Below are positions 48,585 through 61,300 of a stretch of 64,000 nucleotides of DNA, piece by piece (the first letter of the stretch is position 1; each line of letters opens with the position of its first letter). Source of the DNA: Bugula neritina (lineage: Eukaryota; Bryozoa; Gymnolaemata; Cheilostomatida; Bugulidae); the NCBI GenBank assembly GCA_964035545.1, contig OZ037766.1, positions 3,945,722 to 4,009,721 of the forward strand, read 5' to 3'. The notes under the pieces are model-generated. The model had not been told where the DNA came from. It did not search any database and worked only from the letters and a program-made list of their open reading frames with translations. The position numbers were made by a program, and so were the translations under genes.

Positions 48585-51131
48585 TAAAGCTAACGGCCTA
48601 GCAGAACAGTGAACACCCCATCTTTTACCTTTGATGATTTTCACTAGCATTCTGGCTTGCTTCTAGCTTTATTTTAAAATTATTAGCTGATACCAGTGTC
48701 TAATAGTAATAGTCATAGTGTTGTATCCGAACACTGAACAGTTTATATTAAGTATTTATTTTAACCAGCTTAGCCTTTTCCTAGCTTAGATTTTCAAACG
48801 GAAAAATATATTTTGATATTTAATTTTATAACAATTAGAATTATTACTATTCTAAGAAGTTAGCATCAAACATTAGCGTGTTAATATATAAACTACTTTA
48901 ACTGAAAATGTTTGCTTGACTTTTACAGCTACTGCAACACTAGGGTCTAGTACTAGCTAGTACCTAGTACAGCAATAAGAGTAATCAGAATCAGTAACTT
49001 ACAGTTACTGTTAGTGTTAGAGTATAACTATTGGTATTACTATTACTATTAGTATTAGTAAAGTTTATCAAAACTTAGTTCAGCTTTAAGTTTAACTCAA
49101 AAAATAATAATAAATTTATAATATTATTATTATTAAATATTAATATTATAATTAATATTATTATTAATAATATTATTCAAATATTAATATTAAAATTATA
49201 ATAATATTATTATTAACCCTGGTAAGAATGGCTAAAGAAGCTAGCACTTTCGAATTTGAATCAGCTAAGTAACCTCTGGGCTCTGTAAGCGTAAGTGTAA
49301 GATCCTTATAGTTACAGAGACTCAATTACTAGTTATCACTTATCAGCTATGACTTTGGTAACTTCCAAAAGTTCGGTCGATTGATGAAATAGAAAATCGC
49401 TTGAAGGAGCACAATGTTGGTGATTACTGAGCGCAGAGTATGGTGTTTGGCGGTTTGAGGTAGAACAACAATGTCTATAAAAACACTGCGTCTAATAACT
49501 TCTAACTTCGTGCTGTGTCTAGTTATTTTCAATACAATACATCAGAAAAATAGCATAAGTGCTCATCGGTATACGAATCAATTAGAGCGACAATAGTATT
49601 CTGCAATGAAACATGATAATGTGAGGCTCGATCACGATTTTTCAACGAATATACGGTTTACTTTACAGTGAACTTTGACACACACAGGTCATGTGAAGGA
49701 CGAATTAATGACGTTAGCTGAAAATTGATCAAGTGACACTCTCACTCTGACTCACATTCTCAGTGACATTTACACTCACTTTCAATCTTCTACAGCAGTG
49801 ATTTACGAAGTCTGATTTATGATAATAATTAATCTGACCTTTTGCACCTTATGCCTAAGCTAGATTTTGTTTGATTAGTAAATATGCTTGGCCTTAAGAC
49901 TAAGTACTTATCTTAATCTTTAAGTTTTTAGTTTCAGGTACTGGTAGATAGGACTAGGTCTATAGGTAGTTTAAAGTTTAAGTTTATAGTTTATGATTAT
50001 TATAATTTATTAATTATTCAACAAAAAAAAAGTGTATTTAATTTTGTTATTATAAATGTATTAATATTAGTTATAATAGTGATAAGATTAAATGTTTTAA
50101 TTTATATTAAATTTAATTTTTAAATTTAATTTTAATATTCATTATGATTATTGTAATTTTAAATTTAACATCAAATTGAATACTTATAGTTATGTTGTGC
50201 AGTTATACTGTAAGAGTTATGCTGTTATACTTATAGTTAATAATTATAATAATACTAATACTTATAGTAATAGTATTACTATTAATATTACTTGAAGTTA
50301 ATAGCTTATTAGCTACAATTAATATTATAACTTATAACAGTTATAAGTATGACTATATCAATATAAGTGTAAGTATAACAGTAAAGTATAACTATAACTA
50401 TCGCTATTAGTTAGTATAACTATAAGTATAACTATTGAATAGTAACTGTAATGATAATCACAGTGATAATGGTGTAGAACTAGAAGTATAACTATTACCA
50501 TTAGTATTACTATTAGTGTGACTATTAGATTAGATCTAGTATAGTTATAGACATAAATATTTTTATAAGCCATAAGGCTTATCATAAGGTATAACTATAA
50601 CTGTAAGTATTAGTATAACTTAAACCTTACTTGGTCATATAGATAATAAGTTATAGTTATTGTATAAACTGTAATATAAATATTATTATGTGTGTTTTAT
50701 TAATATTATTATCATTGTCAAGTTATTTCTAACAGTTTGCAAATATAGGCTTTAATATTAATTATAAAAAATAATACTGAGAAGCTTAGGTACTGTCATG
50801 CTCACAATTCTTTGGTATGATGTCTTTGATCATACTTATATTTTTATATAATTAAGTTTGAATTTATATTTTTTCTAATGACTATTTATTTACATTAATT
50901 TACCAAATATATGTGCAGTTTTTGTCTTGTTAGTAATATTTTTTTAGCTGCTCGTGTTGGTACTTATCTAAAAATGCATAAGCAGTTCCTAGAATATTTT
51001 TTTTAATACCATTAATACAATTTTTGAAAGCACAACACATTTTATGACAGTGTGATAAAATCAATGTCATGTTGCATTTATTATACTTTTTTCATGGTTA
51101 TAGTGAGATAATTATATTTAACATGTTTTAG
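48585..51131. other. Divergent TM2D2/SARA spacer
   Basis: Contains the promoters of both genes, not resolved. It is dominated by ATTATTAAT and ACTATAAGT simple sequence (especially 48990-49215 and 50200-50640) that repeatedly folds back on itself. An AG at 51130-51131 just before the SARA start codon indicates that SARA has an upstream non-coding exon, probably within this spacer. Confidence 0.45.
49080..49215. repeat. AT-only self-complementary tract
   Basis: About 130 bp of almost pure A/T built from ATTATTATT, AATATTAAT and their complements. It could extrude hairpins in either strand. Confidence 0.7.
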
Positions 51132-51147
51132 ATCAAAGCTGACCGTC

Positions 51148-54100
51148 ATGGACAACCTTGTAGACATTGACTCCTTGTTAAGTGGTTTAGAGCTAGAGTC
51201 TGAAGATAATTTACGCTCAAGCAGTCAAAAACCATCTACTAACACTGAAAGCAGTCAAAATGGCGAATATCATATGACATTAGGCCAGGTTACGGGAAAG
51301 GAAACAGCAAATAGCCTGTCCAACGGTAAGCATAGCTGTTGTTTGATTGCGGTACTTTGCATCATGTACTGATTTATTCCTTTTCTGAATTCACTATATT
51401 TTTTGAAACACATGGTATTAATTGTTGCTATCTTGATTGCTATATTCGCTTTATTTTAGGTAACTATGGTCAAAATTATAATACCGATAACGGATTGGAA
51501 AACCTTCTAGACTTTTCCATTGAACCAGATTTTGGGCCCGCCCCCAGCTCATTACGTACTGGTGATGACAGTTCTCAGCAGCGCCAGGCTAATGGCCTTT
51601 CTAAATCGAATTTTGATTTCTCTAGTCAGCCACTCTCAATGAGTAAAGATGTACCGACTCAGTCTAAGAGTTTTGTCCTCTCGAGTGAGTGTGATGACTT
51701 GCTGAACATGACCTTTGACATTACGGCCTCCAGTCAGTCTAATACTCTAAGTCCAGTGTTACCATCTCTAAGGGAGACTGGTTCACAGGACAGAGTGGCA
51801 ATGACTCCAAGCAGCGCTATGGATACTCCCGAGTTATCACCGCATTTACTTGACGTCAGTCTTGCTGTTGATGAGTCATCTGCTGCCAAGGAAAAGAGAG
51901 ATCAGAAAGTGTCGACGTTTGATGATTTCTCATCAACTGAAAAAGCTGCATCTCAGTTTTTACCTCTTACCACTGACGCCAATTTTCTGGCTGATTATAA
52001 CAATAAACAGACAGAGCTACCCAGTGACCCATATGTGGGCCATGAGCAGCCTCCAGCCTCTGTTCCAAGCAGCACGCAAAGCTTATTGAATCCTGCTTCA
52101 CACGAAATGCTTCAACCATCAGCCCCTTCGCTTTCCTCAGACCACAGTCTACCGTCAAGGCATTCGCCTTCGGGACTGCCTCCAAGATATTCAAGTGAGA
52201 ATTCATACCACTATTCACGAGCTTCTAATAATGGAGAAGCAGTTTCCAAGCAAACTGTTGAACGTAAGCCTCAGCTGTATGAGCAACCATCACATGTAGA
52301 CCATTCTCACGTGTCTGATTCACAGCTTCATCTTGTAGTACAGCCGTCTGGTGACCCCCAGGTGATACCCACGGCGGAATTTATAAGTGAACAGCCCCTG
52401 CCTCACTTAGTTGTTGGAGATCAACATGAAGAGTTGTCTGTCAATAGAAATCTAAACCTGTTGAATGGTTCAACAAGTATAGATAATTCCATCTATCAGT
52501 CATTAACTATACCCAGTTCCCGGGGTGCTCCTGAAGATGACCTTGAGAATACAAGTTCTGTCGACCAGAAGGAAAGAGATGCAGCCTCTGCCGACAGCTT
52601 TCAGTCTTACCAAGTGACTAGAGATGAAGATATATTAGCTGTAAACTCTGTACCGTATTCTAGTGAGAGTCTTATTGCCTCAGATCTCACTCATGACCGT
52701 CCAGGAGTGAGTGAGTATCAAAGTGGTGGCCTGGTCAATGCAGCAGTAGGTGAAGGGCAGATGACTCCAAGTCAGTTAGTCGCAGGCTGTAATGGTAGCA
52801 AGTCTGAAACAGATGGTCAGTTTAACTCCTCTGGTTTTGTGGGCGGAAATACTAGTTCATTCACCTCTGCAAAGTTGTCTGCTCCCAGTACGGTGCTGGC
52901 CGAGCCAAGCAGTCCTCTGCTGCTGAGTAGAACCGCTGCTCTGAATGATCTAATGTCCTCCTCTCCGACAGCCATCAACCCTCTAGTGAAGAACACGCCA
53001 GTGACGGGGTCAGTCGACAGCTTCACTCGACTGCAATACGCCGACACGCAGCAGCCCATAGACAGCTTCACTGCCCTACACAACATCAGCCTGAATCAGC
53101 AGTCACACCGAAATAGTCTGCTCGAACAGAATGGCATAATTCCTAGCTCTGAAGTTGAAGACATAGGGTGGGATATTGGGGCCACCCATACAGTGGTGGC
53201 TGAAGACATTCTTGCTGATCTGGGCTTAGAAGAACCCTCGTCTTTCCATTCTCAAGGAGGGGAACATTTTGGGGAGATTGAAGATACAGGACAGCTTCCT
53301 TATCAAACTGGAGCTACGGGCTACAGTGCGGAGAACTATGGAGCATATGTTGAACCTCCATCATTCTTAGACTACTCTGGTAGGTGACCATGCTATTATT
53401 CTCCTATGATCTACCTACTGCTAAGGTAGTGTTACTGAGCAGCCAATGATAATCATAGAGTTCATTTCAGTGCAGTGACTTTGAGTTTGCTAACCTTGTG
53501 CTGCTTTAAGCAGATTACTGCTGCCAACTGCAAGACTGATGCTCCTCCATTGTATGATTATATTATTTCTCATTATAGCAGCTTTCACTTGCTGCCCTAT
53601 TATGTAAACAAAGTAACGCAGTCTATCTAGATTTCCTTTATAAACACATAGGTGTATGTATGTTGTATAGGCAGTACGTTCTACATCTTGCATCCTAACA
53701 ATTGCCAATAATAGTAGTTCATAACTGAAATAAGATATGCACAGTTCTAATAAATGAGTACTAGTAGTACTACTAGTATTCTATGTAGTAATAACTACAA
53801 TATAGTACCTACTAGTAGTACTACTAGTAGGTACTATATTGTAGTAATAACTACAATGTAGTACCTACTAGTAGTACTACTAGTAAACTATGTAGTGATA
53901 CCTACACGATAGTACTAGTAGTACTATTAGTGAACTATGTAGTAATAACTACAATATAGTACCTACTATTAGTGAACTATGTAGTAATAACTACAAGATA
54001 GGACTACTAGTACTATCAGTAGCATGGTGCTAGCATACCAGTACTATATTGTAGTTATTTATGATATATTTAGTAACACTATCTTAGATTAAATTTTTTA

Positions 54101-55291
54101 TACTTATATTGTAATTACTGTTCACCATAGTTTCTGCCAACTCCCTTGCACCAACTGAACAAGAGGGATTGCCTAGTACTGCAGATCTTCAGGCTATGGT
54201 AGCTCAAGACGATGTGGAGTTTGAGGGCGTGGAAGATGCCCCCCACCCCACAGATGTGATGCCAGTGGATACGATACGGGCTATACATGACACCCCCCAC
54301 CCCACAGATGTGATGCCAGTAGATACTCCACAGGCTATACATGACACCCCCCACCCCACAGATGTGATGCCAGTAGATACTCCACAGGCTATACATGACA
54401 CCCCCCACCCTACAGATGTGATGCCAGTAGATACTCCACAGGCTATACATGACACCCCCCACCCTACCGACTTCGTACCACCTGATGATTCTTATCATAT
54501 GCAAACAGAACCAACATCTGAAGCAGCTTTCTCCGGTGGGCTTAACCTCATGACTCATATATAAAGGCATGACTTATATAAAACACTTGATTCTAGTTGT
54601 CAACAGAATGTAGCAAGTAGTTTCATGAGATCTTGTTACTATTGACAGATATACCACCTCCTCCATACACTGAACGGGAGATCTTGCCAACCCCTGGCAC
54701 TGAGCCAGGAAGTGCTGACAATTCTCTGCAGTCAGCTGCCCCAACAGCCGGGGCTGAAATCAGTGAGTCATGTTTCCTACTTTATCCTACAGGTGGCTGT
54801 CAGTGTGATATGCTGCCTTACGCTGTCACTGTGTTCATATACTGCGCATGTGTGTGGATGGTGCATTAGTCAGTGTGTAGTGCTGTTGTTGCCAGCACAC
54901 TGTACACGTTATAGCACTTGGAATCGTTAATCTCAAACTTCTTACTACACTCCAGCATATAACAGTACACTTGCTGTGATACTGTGAAGAATGTTCCATT
55001 CTATCTTACCCTAAATGTTTATCACATGTTTATACATATCTATTACGCATGCTTTTCTATTATTCTGTCTTTTGGCATTTGACTGATACGTGACATACAC
55101 ATCAATATACTTTTAACATGCACCAAGCTGTGAACTTGACTGTGAATTTAACTTTGTTTCAACCAGTTTTGCATTAGATACTACTTGATGGCTGTCATGA
55201 GTTGTAGTTGTAACTAATACTAACTATGAGAATAGATGACTATGTATTGTAGTTGTGTGGGTCATTTGTTGACTGTAGTAGTAACAGCAGC

Positions 55292-55328
<37 letters not shown>

Positions 55329-55335
55329 ATAGTAA

Positions 55336-55367
<32 letters not shown>

Positions 55368-58300
55368 ATAGTAGTAGTAGTAGCAGTAGTAGTACTAGTC
55401 GTAACAGCAGTAGTAGTAGCAGCAGCAGTAGTAGATCTGTAGAAAAGAGCTAAGGACATTGTAATACTAGAATGTACAATGTAGAATGTAAAAAGAACTC
55501 AGTTAGACTAGTTGGGAGAAGTTGTGTAATATTTGCTCACATTCTTGTGGCAAAGTCCTTGACATTCACAGCCTTATGGAATGTTTTCAGTAAACAGATT
55601 CACCACCTCAATAACAGCTTCAAGCTTTCAAAATAACTGGCATAACACAATATGTGATTGCCACTGATAAGTTGACAGCAAAATGTTGAACCAGAACATT
55701 TCTGTATTGTATTTAATGTAACTATACTGGTATTTACTTCTTACTGGAGTAACAACTTTATATTTAGTGGTGTTACTTGGTATTCGCTATTAATTTATCA
55801 TGTTTATATTATTTATATAACATTAATCATAATCAACAATATTTATCTCATTTCCTGTGATATTCTACACAATAGTTGAGTACCTGGATCTTGGAGCTAC
55901 GAGGCCCTACTGGGTGCCCGACTCAGAAGTGAATTCCTGTACAGCCTGCCAGTCTAAGTTTACATTTACTAGGCGCAGACATCATTGCAGAGCGTGTGGA
56001 GAGGTCAGTGGTGTTGTCATACTTTTTAGGGATACGAACAGCGTACCGCAAAATGTTTAGTAGTTGATAAAGGCAATCACAATTTTAAAAGTGTATTTGT
56101 TGTTTATTATTTATGGTATGGGTTTTGTCATCACCCCTAACTATGTGGGAGAAGCGCTTGTGGGAATATTGTACTTCAGAGTAGCTGTAGTGAATATAAA
56201 ACTGCTCTAATTAAGAAACGAGGACTCGTTGCGCCTAGACGCTATAACACAGAAAATTTTAACAGTTTATTCATTGGCCCACAGGTTTTTCGTTATAACA
56301 CAAAAAGGTCTTCTGCTGGTACCCTGATAGTTTTGCAGTAACTGCACCTCCTGGTTTTATACAAATCGTTTTATTTGAGTGTAAAGATGTTATCACTATA
56401 GTATAATATGACTGAAATAAATAAATCAAAAATTGGGAGGTTGTTGATAAAATATAAACAATGCCACATCCTATGCTATACTTTAGCATCTGTTTGCACA
56501 CATTTATCATTAACTCGCGACACTCGATTTAGCCGAGACCTGAACTTCTAAGAACTGATAGAAATACTTACAGACAATCTGTCTGTAGGTTTCGCTATAT
56601 GGTGTGTGTCATTATGACATTAGCATGCACTACCCGTACCACACATTTGCACTGATGTTTGTAGATTTTCTGTGACAACTGCTGTAACCTCAAGTCTCCT
56701 CTACAATATATGGACTTCAAGGAAGCTCGAGTGTGCAAGCAATGCCATCAAAATATTGCCCTAGGTACGATTATGGGAATTTCTTGTTTTTACCATCAAT
56801 GAATACTGTACGAGTTTTTCTATTCTGCTGGTATAACTGCTGCATGCTATTCCAGAGATTTAAATACATCATATTACAAGTGTATAACATGTTGCTGTGT
56901 TGTTTAATGCTAATATTAGGATCTTTGAGTATTTGTAATACTAATTGAATGCTGGTTTGGTTTGTTGTGCAGCTGCAAATATTAGGTGTCTTCCAGTTGG
57001 ATCATATGTATGCTAGGTAGTTATAACCTGGGACAGTAATGCAATTATGACTTTGAGTATTTGTGATAATTGCTAAGACTGTTGACTGCTGACGTAATTG
57101 TTGTGCAGCTGCAGAGCAACAGGCTAGGTTGTTCAGTTCCCAGCTACCTGAGTCAGCGCAGGAAGGAGAGCAACAGATTGGGGCTGTTGGTGGAGCACAG
57201 GCTACTTCTGAAATATCAAATACACCAACTGGAGTTCTTAAAGACACTTCCACTAACAGTGAGTAGATGTACTATGACTAACAGTGAGTAGATATACTGT
57301 GACTAACAGTGAGTAGATATACTGTGACTAACAGTGATTAGATGTACTGTGACTAACAGTGAGTAGATAGTATGACTAACAGTGGGTTGATGTACTGTGA
57401 CTAACAGTGAGTGGGTATACCATGACTAACAGTGAGTAGATGTACTGTGACTAACAGTGAGTGAATATACTATGACTATCTAGATTTACTGTCAGTTGCT
57501 TTGCTCTCTCTCAATGCATCCACTACTGACTGCTAGTATTTACTAGATACCAGAGTAGCAATTAGTATCAGCCAGTACCTGGATGTACATTAGACCTCAC
57601 AGTGTTTATATTTATTATTCTGATACTGCTATCTCACAGTGTTTATATTTATTATTCTGATACTGCTATCTGTAAAAACATCTCTCACATGTACCATTGT
57701 GCTCTATATTCATTCCACTGTAAAACATACACCAGCATTACTGGGGTAAATGTACAGTCTTGACATAGAGTTCAATGTTGTATCTATTCACTGGTAGCTA
57801 GTTTATTTGCTCAAACAGTTTCCAGTTTAGTTTAGTGTGGGTTAATTATATGTTAGACTGAGCACCAGAATGATGTGATATTCTAATGTATTTACTATGC
57901 AACTAGGAGTGGTAAGTGGTCGTGACTCCAATCGCTCTGTAATATTCTCAGACGGTATTAGACCGGGAGACGATAACTCCCATCTTGACGGTTCTGATGT
58001 CACACCTTCCTCAAGGTCAAGAAGGAAGGCTAAGAGTAAGTTGTCTTCTCTTGTCATATCAAGACTTCCTTTCTAACCATTAATTACCTGATCAGTTTTG
58101 AGTAGATACAAAAGCCTGGGAAGTGGTGGGTGTTGCTTGCTTGTTGGTACACGTATACAGGACAGAGTCATATCCGGACGTCTCTACATTATCTAGGGTT
58201 TGATGGAGTGAATTTAGGAGTTCGTACAATATTTTCTATGGTAAAAAGTAATTAGCAAAAGGAGAAACCTTTCTATCTCTTTCGAAATATTTAGTGAATG

Positions 58301-61300
58301 TTTATGTATGCAAGGCTGCGATTGGTTAGTCTGTTGACCTTGGTCTGTATGAGCTATTTGATTGGTCAATACTTTAACACGAATTTGCAGATCGACAGAA
58401 GGCTAATGTTAGACTTCGAGAGACGTTGCGTAACACATTCCTCATTCCCGACAGCACACTGCCGCCGCTGCTGTGTTACGATAACGACAGCTCTCGGTAC
58501 TCCGCAGTGGACGCTGAACCAGATGAACTGGGCTTGATAGCTAAGCTCAGGGGTAAGTGCTTATAGTTTTCAAGGTAGTTAGACATCATTGTGGTGTTGT
58601 GTCATTTCCTTTGTTCTGCAAATTTCTTCAAATTTAAAGCCGGTTTACAGTAACTACACAATAACTACACAGTAACTACACAATAACTACACAGTAACTG
58701 CACAGTAACTGCACAGTAACTGCACAGTAACTGCACAGTGACTACACATTGACTACACAGTAACTACACAGTAACTACAGAGTACATGTATATATGTATC
58801 TCTCACTCTTTTACAGAAGAGGGTGATGATGGAAGATTTGCTTTTGCAATACATAAAGATCTAAATGTAGAAGTAAAGATTGTAAATAGTAAGTGTGCTG
58901 AGAAGATAAATGCCAGTCATACTGTGTGTTCATATAGAGTAGCTGATATTGCAAGGATATGATCACATGATCACCATCTGACTATAAATAAATCTGTTGC
59001 CCAGCAGCCAACTGTACTGGGCAACATGCTAGAGCTAGTAGCTCGTCTGAATTCAAACATGTCACATATATGAAATATATTCACGTATATTGTTTGGGTT
59101 TATCTCTGCATTACGACCTCTCTTACTAAAGAGCCATATTTATTATCAAATAATTTACAACTCAATTGGCTGATAGTAAAAAGTTTAGCTTTGTCTTCTT
59201 ATTCTATCTCTACATCATAAGTTGCTATAACCTGGCGGTGGCATTGAAAGGTTTAAAGTTTTTATAAGGGATTTACTTTTCTTTTTACTGCTTCAGACTA
59301 TCATATAGCTTCAGAACTTAACTCTGTTGTTATGCAACTGGTAAGATGGGTGCTCTTGCCTATATTTCTCTACCTTAAAGAGATGTCTGAGCTGATGTGT
59401 CTGTATTTACTCTCTCTTTCTGTCTCCACTCCAGTGGACTGCTGCACTAAAAAGCAATGCTGGTGCTTCACTTCCCACGGACTAAACACCGTCTCCCAGG
59501 ATGAGGTGGTTCTGGTGCTGGATTGTCTACCAGATGAAAACTGCATACCCAGAGACGTGTTTCATCTGTACAAGATGTTGTACCAACAGGCAGCCACAGG
59601 TAAAACGGCAGCAGGTAGTCGTAGATCAGCTATTTCTGTTTTGGTATTTTTATATTTAAGCTTTTATGTATTTTGACTGAAGAGAAAACAGCTTAGAACA
59701 TTGAGCAGCTTGCTAACCCTGTTTATAGAAATAATTTATAAAAGTTGTTGAAATACAGCTAGATGCTAGAGTCTAGAATGACAGATCGGCAGGAAGTTGT
59801 GTCCCCAGCACCACTGTATCATTACTTCTGTGTAGTAACATGTCATGTAGGCTACTCTACTATCTTCTTCTCTAAGTTCAATATTTTTTAGTAAATGCCT
59901 CTAGCTTCTTTGCTTTAACCATAAAATTGTTAAGACCTATTTCACTTATATTTTAAAAAACAAACTTTATAAGATATTCAATCCAACTCTTTCTAACGAA
60001 TGACGTAACTGATTCATTATTATATTGTTTAGATTATCAATTTGATAAGATCCTCTCACTCTGTCTGTTTGTCTGCTTACAGGGCAGCAAGTTACCGAGC
60101 TGGGATTCGCTGACTTATCCAAAGTATCCCCTTTTGATGGGGAGTCGGGATTCTTAGGCAGCAAGCAGCACACTGGCCTACTATTTATAAGACCAACATT
60201 CCAATGTTTGAAGGGGCTCTGTTTGCCCGACCCGCCTTATCTTTTTGCAATCCTAATTCACGTGTCGGAGGTTCCGTGGGCTAGACTGTTTCCTGTACGA
60301 CTGAAGCTGAGATTGGGTGCTGAATTTAAATGTAAGTCGAGTAACTTTCCTCCAGTAAACACTTCAAACAAAATAGTATCGAGAGTCGCTAATTGAGAGT
60401 TGTCTTTTCACATGTTAGTAACATTCTTATTCTTTGATGCTGCTATGGTTTTATAGAAATTAAAAGTGTTTTTTTTTATTATTTTTGAACTGTACTTAAA
60501 ATCATATTGGTTTTTACTTTAAATGAAAAATTGTTTTCAATTGAAAAATTTTTAGGTGATTTCTGATACCAGTAACTCGTAGCAAGGCCATCTTTTGTTT
60601 GTACCGATAACTATCAAATGTTTTTCTACTCATAGTGATAGTAGAGATTTTAAGTTGTATGCTGATAGTTACAATAAATAGGCTGGGCCAAGGGATAGCA
60701 TAATTTGCTGCCTCGGGCATCATTCTATGAGTTGACAGATTATAAAATAATTCTTTAAAAAAGGGTGGGAGAGAGGTGCTGAAATAAAGCTTGAATTTTC
60801 TCTAACATGCTTGTATTAATTTCTGTATTGTTCAAAAGGTCTGTAACACATGTATTATTAATTTGTAGACTACCCATGTCCCCTTGTAAGTGTACGGGGC
60901 AGGCCGCCGGTCTATGGGGAGATAAATAACACTATTATGAATTTATTGGCCGACTTCCAAACGTATAAATACTCTCTCAGCAAAATAGAAGGTTTCACGG
61001 TGCATTTGATGGATAAAATAACTACCATATCTATACCTAAGAATATGTACTCCACGGTGAGTAGTAGCTATGTTCATCTATTATTATATATTATCTGGTT
61101 ATGTAATTCTACTGCACATTATTTTATGTGAAATATGTTATTTTAAGGATATTTATAGGGTATTTTATAATTGTAATTGAATTAAAAGGTAGTTGATCAT
61201 ATTATGTCTTTATGTTTCCGCTAAACTTACTGCAGAATGACTTGCCATGTGCATCATGATTGATCATGGCATTAGCTTAATACATTTACATACACTTTGT

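Noticed and set aside
48585-48650. Upstream ATG of TM2D2 at 48650
   Set aside because: It would place 22 basic/mixed residues before an otherwise perfect signal peptide that begins at the ATG at 48584. Kept only as an alternative.
51339-51459. Upstream part of the 682-aa frame as SARA coding sequence
   Set aside because: It is intron 1: exon 1 ends at a GTAAGC at 51326 and exon 2 starts after TTATTTTAG at 51459, with matching phase.
54115-54570. Minus-strand 151-aa and 83-aa frames with Cys/Gly repeats
   Set aside because: Shadows of the 54-bp coding repeat in SARA exon 3, which is read on the plus strand in phase with both neighbours.
55236-55459. Poly-Ser, poly-Val and poly-Thr frames
   Set aside because: Artefacts of an (AGT)n microsatellite lying in a SARA intron.
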